A program made the position numbers and the translations under genes. The notes under the pieces are model-generated. The model made no database searches. It had not been told where the DNA came from and was given only the letters and a program-made list of their open reading frames with translations. 64,000 bases of DNA from Scylla paramamosain. Its lineage: Eukaryota > Arthropoda > Malacostraca > Decapoda > Portunidae. Where the stretch lies: NCBI RefSeq assembly GCF_035594125.1, contig NC_087197.1, forward strand, positions 8,726,110-8,790,109, written 5' to 3'. Of the stretch, positions 1 through 18,242 are shown in pieces (the first letter of the stretch is position 1; each line of letters opens with the position of its first letter).

Positions 1-5752
<5,752 letters not shown>

Positions 5753-8630
5753 CTTCTTTTTTCTTTATAAAGAGTGTTATTTGTGGGTTTTAGTGTTTTG
5801 GTTCTTAAAGAACTTAAAAACACTTATAATACACGTTTCTCGTAATGTCCTTTCGTTTCCCAAACATAGGGTTCTTTGCATGTATTTTTGCGTTTACATA
5901 GGTAGCATGATCAAAAACACTCAAAATACATGTTTTTTGTAATGTTATTCTAATTCTCCATAAAGGGTGTTTTGCATTAGTTTTATCGTTTTGGTATGTA
6001 AGGTGCTCAAAAAAACTTAAAGGCAAGTTCTTGGTAAAAGTTACTTTCATTCCCATGTAATGTTATTGCCTTGCTTTTTAGTGCCTAACACGCTAAAAAA
6101 CACCCAAAGTCACTTTTCTGGTAATGTCATTTCTTACCAACATAAGGCTAGTTTTGCTTGCAATTTGGGTTTTTGGTAAATAAGAATGTGAAAAACACTC
6201 AAAATACACGCATTTCGTAAGGTTGCTATGTTTCTCATTTAAGAGTGTTATTCATGAGTACCAGCGATTTGGTAACTAAGAAACTTCTCCATATACACGA
6301 GTTTTTGCGTTTTTTGCCTTGTGGTTCTGGTGAAACTATAAACCACTCATTATTCACCTTTCTCGTAATGTCCTTTTCTTTCCCAATATAGAGTGCTTTG
6401 CATCCTTTTTCGCTTTTTTTGTAGGTAACAAGATTAAAAACACTCAAAATATACCATTTTGGTAAAATTCTATTTCTTCATATTTGTTGGTTTGCATCCG
6501 TTTTATCGTTTTTCTACCAAAAACACAGAAAAGACACGTTTTCAGTACTTTGTTTTGGATTCTCATATAGAGTGACTTCCATATTATTTATCGTTTTGAT
6601 GCCTAACAAGATGAAAATCACTCAAAAGACAGGTTTCTGGTAAAGCCGTTTAATTTCCTCATATATGTGGCTTTGCATGCACTTTAGAGTTTGGTAAATA
6701 ACAGTCCGAAAAAAAAGCTAAAATTAAATTTTTTGATAATGATCTTTTATCACATAATTGCCCTGATTTTTGCCAGAATTTTGGTATCTCGGTACCTATG
6801 AAGATGAAATAAAAAAAATAAAAAAATTCCTGTTTTTCTATTGATTTATCTATTTTTTTTTCTAAATAAAGAGTGTTACTTGTGGGTTTTAGCTTTTTGG
6901 TTCTTAAGGAACTTGAAAGCACTCATAATACACGTTTCTCGTAATATCCTTTCCTTTCCCAAACATAAGGTTCTTTGCATGTATTTAAGCGTTTTTTATA
7001 GATAACATGATTAAAAACACTTAAAATACCTGTTGTTGGTTATGTTATTTTCTTTCTATATAAAGTGTGTTTTGCATTCGTTTTAGCTCATATAAGGAGC
7101 TGAAAAACACTTAAAGGCAAGTTATTGGTAAAAGTTGGTTTTATTCCATGTAATGTGATTCCCCTGCTTTTTAGTGCTTTATTGCCTAACACTCTCAAAA
7201 ACACTCAAAAGACACTTTTCTGGTAATGTCATTTTTTTCCCACATAAAGCTATATTCGCATGGAATTTCGTTTTTTTTTTTAACTAAGAATGTAAAATAA
7301 CACTCAAAATACACGCATTTAGTAAGGTTGTTGTGTTTTTTAATTAAGAGTTTTATTCATGAGTTTCAGCATTTTGGTATCTAAGAAACTTCTCCATATA
7401 TACGAGTTTTTTGTGTTTTTTGCCTTTTGGATCTTGTGAAACTGTAAAACACTCATTATACACGTTTCTCGTAATGTCCTTTTGTTTCCCAATATAGAGT
7501 GCTTTGCATGCATTTTCGTGTTTTTTGTAGGTAACAAGTTCAAAAACACTCAAAATATACGTTTTTGGTGATGTTTTTCTATTTGTTCGTATTGGTTGGT
7601 TTGTATCCGTTTTAGCGTTTTTCTACGTAAAACACTGAGAAGACATGTTTTCCAGTAATTTTGTTTTGGATTCCCATATTGAGTGACTTCAATGGTATTT
7701 ATCGTTTTGGTGCCTAACATGCTAAAAAAAACACTGAAAAGACAGGTTTCTTGTAAAGTCGTTTAATTTCCATATGTAGGTGGCTTTGCATGCACTTTAC
7801 GGTTTGGTACATAAATGTCCGAAAAAAATCTAAAATTAACTTTTTTCATAATGTTCTTTTTTCCACATAATTTCCCTGAATTTTGCCAGAATTTTGGCAT
7901 CTTGGTACCTATGAAGATGAAAAACAAAACAAAAAATTGCTATTCTTTTATTTATTTACTTTTTTCTCTATAAAGAGTGATATTTGTGGGTTTTAGGTTT
8001 TTGGTACTTAAGGAACTTAAAAACACTCATAATACACGTTTCTCATAATGTCCTTTCGTTTCCCTAATATAGGGTTCTTTGCATGTATTTAAGCGTTTTT
8101 ATAGGTAACATGATCAAAAATACTAAAAATACATGTTTTTTGGTAATGTTTTTCTGTTTCTCCATAAAGGGTGCTTTGCATGCATTATAGCGTTTCAATA
8201 TGTAAGGAACTCAAAAACACTTAAAGGTTCTTGGTAAAATTTGGTTTTATTCCCATGTAATGTGATTGCCCTGCTTTTTAGTGCTTTATCGCCTAACACG
8301 CTCAAAAACACTCAAAAGACACTCTTCTGGTAATGTCATTTTTTTTTTTTTTTTCACATAAAGCTAGTTTCGCATGCAATTTGGGGTTTTGGTAACTAAG
8401 AATGTGAAAAACACTCAAAATACACGCATTTGGTAAGGTTGTTCTGCATCTCAATTAAGAGTGTTATTCATGAGTTTCAGCGTTTTGGTACCTAAGAATC
8501 TCAAAAACACTCATAATGCACGTTTCTCGTAATATCGCTCTTTTCTTCATATAGGGTGCTTTGCATGCATTTTGGCATTTTTTTTTTTCACGTAATAGCT
8601 GAAAAACACTGAAAATACACGCTTTTGGTA
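5753..8630 (+). repeat. Domain A satellite array, forward
   Basis: Continuation of the HOR array, with unit anchors near 6489 and 7587 (about 1.1 kb apart). It resembles 21460-23221 in the left palindrome arm, but that paralogue lacks about one whole HOR unit (corresponding to about 6460-7560 here). The segment ends at the same point in the monomer (ACACGCTTTTGGTA) at which the LINE remnants begin. Confidence 0.92.
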
Positions 8631-8783
8631 ATAAGAACATAAGAACATAAGAAATAAATAAATCTGCAAGAAGGCATCAGGCCTACAAGTGGCAGTACTT
8701 GTATGAAATATGCCTACCTATTTCCACCTATCATCCCCATCCATAAATTTGTAATTTTCTCTTACTCTTCCCAAATGCCTCAG
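8631..8783 (-). mobile_element. CR1-like LINE 3'-end fragment (non-coding)
   Basis: About 150 bp of non-satellite sequence. Read on the minus strand, it ends in TTGCAGATTTATTTATTTC and then an 8-mer tail of TTCTTATG repeats. Upstream of the tail is a stretch including TAGGCCTGATGCCTTCTTGC, which looks like a LINE 3' UTR; no coding similarity is visible. An octamer tail is typical of CR1-group LINEs. It sits at exactly the same monomer position as the larger LINE remnants at 23222 and 49179, with duplicated satellite flanks on the tail side, so it derives from the same insertion by segmental duplication but keeps a different part of the element. A tRNA-derived or LINE-derived SINE is an alternative. 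The family assignment is from memory of motifs only. Confidence 0.72.
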
Positions 8784-11700
8784 GGTAATTTTTTTCCCAC
8801 ATAAAGCTAGTTTCGCATGGAATTTGGGGTTTTGGTAACTAAGAATGTAAAAAAGCACTCAGAATACACGCATTTAGTAAGGTTCTTCGGTTTCTTGATT
8901 AAGAGTGTTATTCATGAGTTTCAGTATTTTGGTATCTTAGAAACTTCTCCAGAGTCGAGTTTTTGCGTTTTTTGCCTTGTGATTCTGGTGAAACTACAAA
9001 ACACTCATTATACACGTTTCTCGTTATGTCCTTTTTTTTCTCCTTATATAGAGTGCTTTGCATCCATTTTCGCGTTTTTTTTTTTTTATGTAACAAGCTC
9101 AAAAACACACAAAATAGACTTTTTTGGTAATGTTATTCTATTTCTTCATATTGGTTGGTTTGCATCCGTGTTAGCGTTTTTCTACGAAAATCTTTTAAAA
9201 GACACGTTTTCAGTAATTTTGTTTTGTATTTCCATATAGAGTGACTTTCATATTATTTATCGTTTTGGTGCCTAACATGCAGAAAAAACACTCAAAAGAC
9301 AGGTTTCTTGTAAAGTCGTTAAATTTTATCAGATAGGTGGCTTTTGCATACACTTTATGGTTTTGAACATAACTCCGAAAAAGAAGGTAAAATTAACTTT
9401 TTTGATGATGTTTTTTCCACATAATTTCCTTGAATTTTGGCAGAATTTTGGCATCTAGGTACCTATGAACATCAATAACAAAAAAAATAAAAATGCTATT
9501 TTTTTATTTTTTTTTTCTCTATTAAGAGTGTTATATGTAGGTTTTATCGTTTTGGTATTTAAGGAACTTAAAAACATTCATAATACACATTTCTCGTAAT
9601 GTTCTTTCGTTTCCCAAATATGGGGATCTTTGCATGTATTTAAGCGTTTTTATAGGTAACATGATAAAAAACACTCAAAACACTTGTTTTTGGTAATGTT
9701 ATTCTGCTTCTCCATAAAGGAGTGTTTTACATGCGTTTTAGCGATTTGTTATGTAAGAAGCTGAAAAACACTTCAAGGCAAGTTCTTCGTAAAAGTTGGT
9801 TTTATTACAATGTAATATGATTGCCCTGCTTTTTAGTGCTTTATTGCCTAACACGCTCAAAAACACTGAAAAGATACTTCAGGTAATGCCATTTTTTTCC
9901 CACATAAAACTAGTTTCGCATGCTTTTTAGGGTTTTGCGAAGAATGTGAAAAAAACAATCAAAATACACGCATTTGGTAATGTTGTTCTGTTTTTCAATT
10001 AAGATTGTTTTTCATGAGTTTCAGCATATTGGTATCTAAGAAACTTCTTTATATACGCGAGTTTTTGCGTTTTTTGCCTTGTGGTTCCTGTGAACCACAA
10101 GTTCTTTTGCCCGAAAATAATAAGACACTAATTATACATGTTTCTAGTAATGTCCTTTTCTTTCCCAATAGGGAGTGCTTTGCATCCATTTTCGCGTTTT
10201 TTGTAGGTAACAAGCTCAAAAACACTCAAAATATACCTCTTTGGTAATGTTATTCTATTTCTTCATATTGGTTGGTTTTCATCTGTTTTAGCGTTTTTCT
10301 ACGTAAAACACCGAAAAGACACTTTTTCAGTAATTTTGTTTTCGATTTCCAAAGAATATTCCCAGTATTTTGGCATCTTAGTACCTTTGAAGATGAATAA
10401 AAAAACAAACAAAAATTTTTTTTTTCTGTATAAAGTGGTATTTATGGGTTTTAGCTTTTTTGGTACTTAAGGAACTTAAAAACACTCATAATACACGTTT
10501 TTCGTAATGTCCTTTCTCTTCCCAAAAATAGGGTTCTTTGTATGTATTTATGCGGTTTAATTGGTAACATGATCAAAAACACTCAAAATACATGTTTTTG
10601 GTAATGTTCTTCTCTTTCACCATTAAGTGTATTTTGCATGCGTGTTAGTGTTTTGGTATATAAGGAGCTCAAAAACACTTAAAGGCAAGTCCTTGGTAAA
10701 TATTCGTTTTACTCCAATGTAATGTGATTGTCCTCCTTTTTAGTGCTTTATTGCCTATCACGCTCAAAAACACTCAAAAGACACTTTTCTGGTAAAGTAA
10801 TTTTTTCCCAAATCTATTTTCGCATGCAATTTGGGGTTTTGGTAACTAAGAATGTTAATAGCACTCAAAATACACGCATTTATTAAGGTTGTTCTGTTTC
10901 TCAATTAATAGTGTTATACTTGAGTTTTAGCATTTTTGTTTCTAGGAAACCTCTCTATATACACAAGATTTTGCGTTTTTTGCCTTGTGGTTCTTTTGAA
11001 CTATAAAACACTCATTATACACATTTTCTTGCAATGTCCTTTTGTTTCCCAATATAGAGTGTTTTGCATCAATTTTCGTGTTTTTTTTATAGGTAGCAAG
11101 CTCAAAAACATTCAAAATATACCTTTTTAGTAACGTCTTTCTATTTCTTGATATTCGTTGCTTTGCATCCGTTTTAGCGTTTTTCTACGTAAAACACTGA
11201 GAAGACACATTTTCAGTAACTTTGTTTTGGATTCCCATATAGAGTGATTTCCTTATTATTTATCGTTTTGGTGCCTAACATGCTAAAAACACTCAAAACA
11301 CAGATTTCTGGTAAGGTCGTTTCATTTCCTCATATTGGAGGCTTTGCATGCACTTTAGGATTTGGTACATAACAGTCCGAAAAAAGGGCTGAAAGTAACT
11401 TTTTTGATAATATTCTTTTATCACATAATTGCCCTGAATTTTCCCAGAATTTTGCCATCTCGGTACCTATGAAGATGAATAACAAAAAAAAAGAAATCCT
11501 ATTTATTTCATTTTTTATTTTTTTTATTTTCTAAATGAAGAGTGTTATTTGTGGGTTTTAGCTTTTTGGTACTTAAGGAACTTAAAAAAAACACTCATAA
11601 TACAAGTTTCTCGTAATGTCCTTTTGTTTCTTAAACATAATATTCTTTGCATATACTTGAGCGTTTTTATAGATAACATGATCAAAAACACTCAAAATAC

Positions 11701-12403
11701 ATGTTTTTGTTAATGTTATTCAGTTTCTTTATAATTTTTGTTTTCCATACGTTTTAAAGATTTGGTATATAAGGGGTTAAAAAACACTTAAAGGCAAATT
11801 CTTCGTAAAAGTTGGTTTTATTCCTACGTAATGTGATAGTTCTGCTTTTTAGGGCATTGTTGGATATCACGCTGAAAAACACTCAAAAGACACTTTTCTG
11901 GTAATGTCATTTTTTTTCCCAAATGATGGTAGTTTCGCATGTAATTTGGCATTTTCGTAACTAAGAATGTGAAAAACACTCAAAATACACAATTTAGTAA
12001 GGTAGTTCTGTTTATCGATTAAAAGTGTTATTCATGCATTTATTCATTTTGGTATGTAAGACATTTCTCTATATACACGAGTTTTTGCATTTATTGCCTT
12101 GTGGTTCTTTTAAAACTATAAAACACTCATTATACACGTTTCTCGTAATGTCCTTTTGTTTACTAATATAGAGTGCTTTACATCCATTTTTGCGTTTTTT
12201 TGTAGGTAACAAGCTCAAAAACACTCAAAATATATGTTTTTGGAAATGCTATTCTATTTCTTCATATAGGATGGTTTGTATCCGCTTTAGCGTTTTTCTA
12301 CGAAAAACACTGAAAAGACACGTTTTCAGTAATTTTGTTTTGGATTCACATATTGACTGACTTCCATATTATTTATCGTTTTGGTGCCTAACATGCTGAA
12401 ACA
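8784..12403 (+). repeat. Domain A satellite array, forward
   Basis: HOR units anchored near 9155, 10273, 11159 and 12273. The piece from 8784 to about 10370 resembles the start of the window (offset about 9.14 kb) and also 62696-64000, sharing variants such as TGATTCTGGTGAAACTA and CTTTTAAAAGACACG. The unit starting near 10273 carries the same internal deletion scar (about 10340-10370) as units near 1195 and 13287. Open frames at 8817-9239 and 10005-10247 are repeat-phase artefacts. Confidence 0.91.
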
Positions 12404-12706
12404 CGCTAAAACTGATACAAACCAACCAATATCAAGAAGCAGAAAAACATAACCAAAAATGTATATTTTGTGTGTTTTGACCTTGTTACCTACAAAAAAA
12501 AAAAAAAACGCGAAAATGGATACAAACCACTCTATATTGGGAAACAAAGGGACATTGCGAGAAAAGTATATAATGAATGTTTTATAGTTCAAAAAAAACC
12601 ACAAGGCAAAAAACGCAAAAACTCGTGTATATGGAGAAGTTTCCTATATACCAAAATGCTGAAACTCATGAATAACACTCTTAATTGAGAAATAGAGCAA
12701 CCTTAC
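12404..12706 (-). repeat. Inverted domain A segment, small inversion 1
   Basis: Here the satellite suddenly reads in reverse complement (ACCAACCAATATCAAGAAGC through ACTCGTGTATATGGAGAAG) and then flips back at TGCGTGTCAAAAACACTA. Its content and right-hand junction match a second inverted segment at 62205-62695, which extends about 190 bp further on the other side. The left junction here, ATGCTGAAACACGCTAAAAC, differs from that of the other copy, so this copy looks truncated. Confidence 0.88.
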
Positions 12707-15700
12707 TAAATGCGTGTCAAAAACACTAGAAGGCAAGTTCTTCGAAAAAGTTGGTTTCATTCCCATGTAATATGATTGCCCTGCTTTTTAGTGCTTTATT
12801 GCCTAAGACGCTCAAAAACACTCAAAGACACTTTTCTGGTAATGTCATTTTTTTTCCACATAAAACTAGTTTCGCATGCTATTTAGGGTTTTGCGAAGAA
12901 TGTGAAAAAACACTCAAAATACACGCATTTGGTAATGTTCTGTTTCTCAATTAAGATTGTTATTCATGAGTTTCAGCATTTTGGAATCTAAGAAACTTCT
13001 TTATATACACGAGTTTTTGCGTTTTTTGCCTTGTAGTTCTTGTGAACCACAAGTTCTTTTGCCCGAAAATAATAAGACACTCATTATACTTGTTTCTCGT
13101 AATGTCCTTTTCTTTCCCAATAGGGAGTGCATGCATTTTCCCGTTTTTTGTAGGTAACTAGCTCAAAAACACTCAAAATATACCTCTTTGGTAATGTTAT
13201 TCTATTTCTTCATATTGGTTGGTTTTCATCTGTTTTAGCGTTTTTCTACGTAAAACACCGAAAAGACAAGTTTTCAGTAATTTTGTTTTCGATTCCCAAA
13301 GAATATTGCAAGAATTTTGGCATCTTAGTACCTATGAAGATGAATAATAAAAATTAAAAAAAATTATACTTTTTTTTTCTCTCTATAAAGTGTTATTTAT
13401 GGGTTTTAGCTTTTTTGGTACTTATAATACACGTTTCTCGTAATGTCCTTTCGTTTCCCAATAATAGGGTTTTTTGCATGTATTTAAGCGTTTTTATTGG
13501 TAACACTCAAAATACATGTTTTTGGTAATGTTATTATGTTTCATCATAAAGTGTATTTTGCATGCATTTTAGTGTTTTGGTATATAAGGAGCTCAAATAC
13601 ACTTAAAGGCAAGTTCTTGTTAAAAATTGGTTTTATTCCAATGTAATGTGATTGCCATGCTTTTTAGTGCTTTCTTGCCTAACACGCTCAAAAACACTCA
13701 AAAGATATTTTTCTGGTAATGTCATTTTTTTCCCACATAAAGCTGGTTTGGCATGCAATTTAGGGTTTTGGTAACTATGGATGTGAAAAGCACTCAAAAT
13801 ACACGCATTTAGTAAGATTGTTTTGTTTCTCAATTAAGACGTTTGTTCCAGAGTTTCAGCATTTTGGAATGTAAAAAACTTCTCTATATACACGAGTTTT
13901 TGCGTTTTTTGCCTTTTAGTTCTTGTGAATAATAACTCATTATAAACGTTTCTCGTAATGTCCTTTTCCTTCCCAATATAGAGTGCTTTCCATCCATTTT
14001 TCGCGTTTTTTGTAGGTAACAATTTCAATAACACTCAAAATATACATTTTTGGTAATGTTATTTTATTTCTTCATATTGGTTGATTTGCATCCGTTTTAG
14101 TGTTATTCTACGTAAAACACCGAAAACACGTTTTTAGTAATTTTGTTTTGGATTCCCATATAGATTGATTTTTATGTTATTTATCGTGTTGGTTCCTAAC
14201 ATACTGAAAAACACTCATAAGACCATTTTCTGGCAAAGACGTTTAATTTTCCCATATAGGTCGCTTTGCATGCACTTTAGGGGTTTGCTACATAACAGTC
14301 CGAAAAAAAAAAAAGCTAAATTTAACTGTTTTGATAATGTTCTTATTTCACATAATTTCTTGAATTTTGTCCGAATATTGGCATCTCGGTACCTGTGAAG
14401 ATGAATAAGAATGAAAAAATAAATATTGTATTTTTTTTATTTATTTATTGTTTCTGAATAAAGAGTGTTATTTGTGGCTTTTAGCTTTTTGGTAATTAAT
14501 GAACTTAAAAACACTCATAATACACGTTTCTCGTAATCTCCTTTCGTTGCCCAAAAATACTGTTCTTTGTATATATTTAAGCGTTTTTATTGGTAACATG
14601 ATCAAAAACACTCGAAATACATGTTTTTGGTAAAGTTATTCTGTTTCCCCATAAAGAGTGTTTTGCATGCGTTTTAGTGTTTTGGTATATAAGGAGCTCA
14701 AAAACACTTAAAGGCAAGTTCTTGGTAAAAATTCGTTTTCCTCCAATGTAATGTGATTGCCCTCCTTTTTAGTGCTTTATTGCGTATCACGCTCAAAAAC
14801 ACTCAAAAGACACTTTTCTGGTAAAGTCTTTTTTTTTCCCATAAATCTATTTTCGCATGCAATTTGGGGTTTTGGTAACTAAGAATGTGAAAAGCACTCA
14901 AAATACACGCATTTATTAAGGTTGTTCTGTTTCTCAATTAGGAGTGTTATATATGAATTTTAGCATTTTTCTATCTAGGAAACCTCTCCATATACACGAG
15001 ATTTTGCGTTTTTTGCTTTGTGGTTCTTTTCAACTATAAAACACTCATTATACACTTTTCTTGCAATGTTCTTTTTTTTCTCAATTTTGAGTGCTTTGCA
15101 TTAATTTCCGCGTTTTTTGTAGGTAACAAGCTCAAAAACACTCAAAATATATCTTTTTAGTAACGTTTTCCTATTTCTTGATATTGGTTGCTTTGCATCC
15201 GTTTTACCGTTTTTCTACGTAAAACACTGAGAAGACATGTTTTCAGTAATTTTATTTTGGATTCCCATATAGATTGAGTTCCTTATTATTTATCGTTTTG
15301 GTGCCTAACATGCTAAAAAAAAAAACACTCAAAACAAAGATTTCTGGTAAGGTCATTTAATTTCCTCATATAGGAGGCTTTTCATGCACTTTAGGGTTTG
15401 GTACATAACAGTCCGAAAAAAAAAGCTGAAATCAACTTTTTTGATAATATTCTTTTATCATATGATTGCCCTGAATTTTCCCAGAATTTTTGCATCTCGG
15501 TACCTATGAAGATGAATAACAAAAAAAAAAAAAATCCTTTTTTTTTTTTTTTCTAAATAAAAAGTGTTATTTATGGGTTTTAGCTTTTTGATACTTAAGG
15601 AACTTAAAAAAACACTCATAATACACGTTTCTCACAATGTCCTTTTGTTTCCCAAACATAATGTTCTTTGCATGTATTTAAGCGTTTTTATAGATAACAT

Positions 15701-18242
15701 GATCAAAAACACTCAAAATACATGTTTTTCGTAATTATTCTGTTTCTCCATAAAGTTTGTTTTGCATGCGTTTTAGCGGTTTGGTATATAAGGAGCTCAA
15801 AAACACTTAAAGGGAAGTTTTTGGTATAAATTGGTGTTATTGCAATGTAATATGATTGCCCTGCTTTTTAGTGCTTTATTGCCTATCACGCTCAAAAACA
15901 CTCAAAAGACACTTTTCTGGTAAAGTATTTTTTTTTTCCCACAAATCTATTTTCGCATGAAATTTGGGGTTTTGGTAACTAAGAATGTGAAAAGCACTCA
16001 AAATACACGCATTTAGTAAGGTTGTTCTGTTTGTCAATTAAGAGTGTTATTCATGAGTTTCAGCATTTTGGTATCTAAGAACCTTCTCCATATACACGAG
16101 ATTTTGTGTTTTTTTGCCTTTTGGTTCTTTTGAACTATAAAAAGCTCATTATACACTTTTCTTACAAAGCTCTTTTGTTTTCTAATATAGAGTGCTTTGC
16201 ATCAATTTTCGCGTTTTTTTTTTTGTAGGCAACAAGCTCAAAAACACTCAAAATATACCTTTTTGGTAATGTTTTTCTATTTCTTGATATTGGTTGGTTT
16301 GCATCCGTTTTAGCGTTTTTCTACGTAAAACAAAAAAAACACGTTTTCAGCAATTTTGTTTTGGATTCTCATATAGAGTGAGTTCCTTATTATTTATCGT
16401 TTTGGTGCAAAACATACTGAAACAACTCAAAAAACTTTTTTTTTATAAGGTCGCTCAATTTCCTCATATAGGAGTCTTTGGATGCACTTTAGGTTTTGGT
16501 ACATAAGAGTCCGAAAAAAAAAGCTAAAATTAACTTTTTTGATAATTTTCTTTGATCATATAATAGCCCTGAATTTTCCAAGAATTTTGGCATCTCGGTA
16601 CCTATGAAGATGAAAAACAAAATAAAAAAAATCCTATTTTTTTTATTATCTTAATTTTTTTTTTCTAAATAAAGAGTGTTATTTGTGGGTTTTAGCTTTT
16701 TGGTATTTAAGGAACTTAAAAACACTTATAATAAACATTTCTCGTAATGTCCTCTCGTTTCGCGAACATAAAGTTCTTTGCATATATTTAAGTGTTTTTA
16801 TAGATAACATGATCAAAAACACTCAAAATATATGTTTTTGGTAATTTTATTCTGTTTCTCCATAAAAGGTTTTTTGCATGCGTTTTAGCGTTTTGGTATG
16901 TAATGAGCTCAAAAACACTTAAAGGCAAGTTCTTGGTAAAAGTTGTTTTTATTCCCATGTTATGTGATTGCCCTGCTTTTTATTGCTTTATTACCTAACA
17001 CGCTCAAAACACTCAAAAGACACTTTTCTGATAATATAATTTATTTGCCACATAAAGCTAGTTTTGCATGGAATTTGGGAATTTGGTAACTAAGAATGTG
17101 AAAAAACTCAAAACACAGGCATTAATAAGATTTTTCTATTTCTTAATTAAAAGTGTTATTCACGAGTTTCAGCATTTTGGTAGGTAAGAAACTTTTCTAA
17201 TACACACATTTGGTAAGGTATTTCTGTTTCAAAATTAAAAGTGTTATTCATGAGTTTCATCTTTTTGGTATGTAAGAAACTTCTTTATGTACACGAGTTT
17301 TTGAGTTTATTACCTTGTGGTTCTTGTCAAACTATAAAACACTCATACACGTTTCTCGTAATGTCCTTTCCTTTGCCAGTATAAAGTGCTTTCCATCCAT
17401 TTTTTGCATTTTTTGTAGGTAACAAGCTCAAAAACACATCAAAATATATCTTTTTGGTAATGTTATTCTATTTTTTCTTATTGGTTGGTTTACATCCGTT
17501 TTAGCGTTTTTTTAAGCAAATCACTGAAAAGACACGTTTTCAGTAATATTGTTGAAATTGCTGAAAAACACTCAAAAGACAGGTTTCTGGTAAAGTCGTG
17601 TAATTTCCCTATATAGGTGGATTTGCATGCACTTCAGGGTTTGTACATAACTCCGGAAAAAAAGCTAAAATTATTCTTTTTATAAAGATTTTTTTACAAA
17701 ATTTCCATGAATTTTGCCAGAATTTTAGCATCTCAGTACCTATGAAGATGAATAACAAAATTTTTTTTTTTTTCTCTATAAAGTGTTATTTGTGGGTTTT
17801 AACTTTTTGGTACTTAAGGATCTTAAAAACACTCATAATACAAGATTTTCATAATGTCCTTTTGTTATACAAACATAGGGTCCTTTACATGTATTTAAGC
17901 TTTTTTATAGGTTACATGATCAAAAAAACTCAAAATACATGCTTTTGGTAATGTTATTCTCTTTCTCCATAAAGGGTGTTTTGCATGCTTTTTAGCGATT
18001 TGGTATGTAAAGAGTTAAAAACACTTAAAGGCAAGTTCTTCGTAAAAGTTGGTTTTATTCCCATGTAATGTGATTGTTCTGCTTTTTACAGCTTTGTTGC
18101 ATATCACGCTCAAAAACACTAAAAAGACACTTTTTTGGTAATGTCATTTTTTTCCCCACATGAAGGTAGTTTCGCATGTAATTTGGAATTTTCGTAACTA
18201 AGAATGTAAGAAACACTCAAAATACACACATTTGGTAAGGTA
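12707..18242 (+). repeat. Domain A satellite array, forward
   Basis: HOR units anchored near 13224, 14086, 15192, 16295 and 17486. Units near 15.2 and 16.3 kb carry a GAGTTCCTTATTATTTATCG variant; the 17.5-kb unit has TTGTTGAAATTGCTGAAAAA. The stretch of about 15.2-18.24 kb has a direct paralogue at about 55.0-58.3 kb (offset near 39.75 kb), including the same scar at 17171-17180 in which monomer sequence jumps to AATACACACATTTGGTAAGG. No gene seen. Confidence 0.91.
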
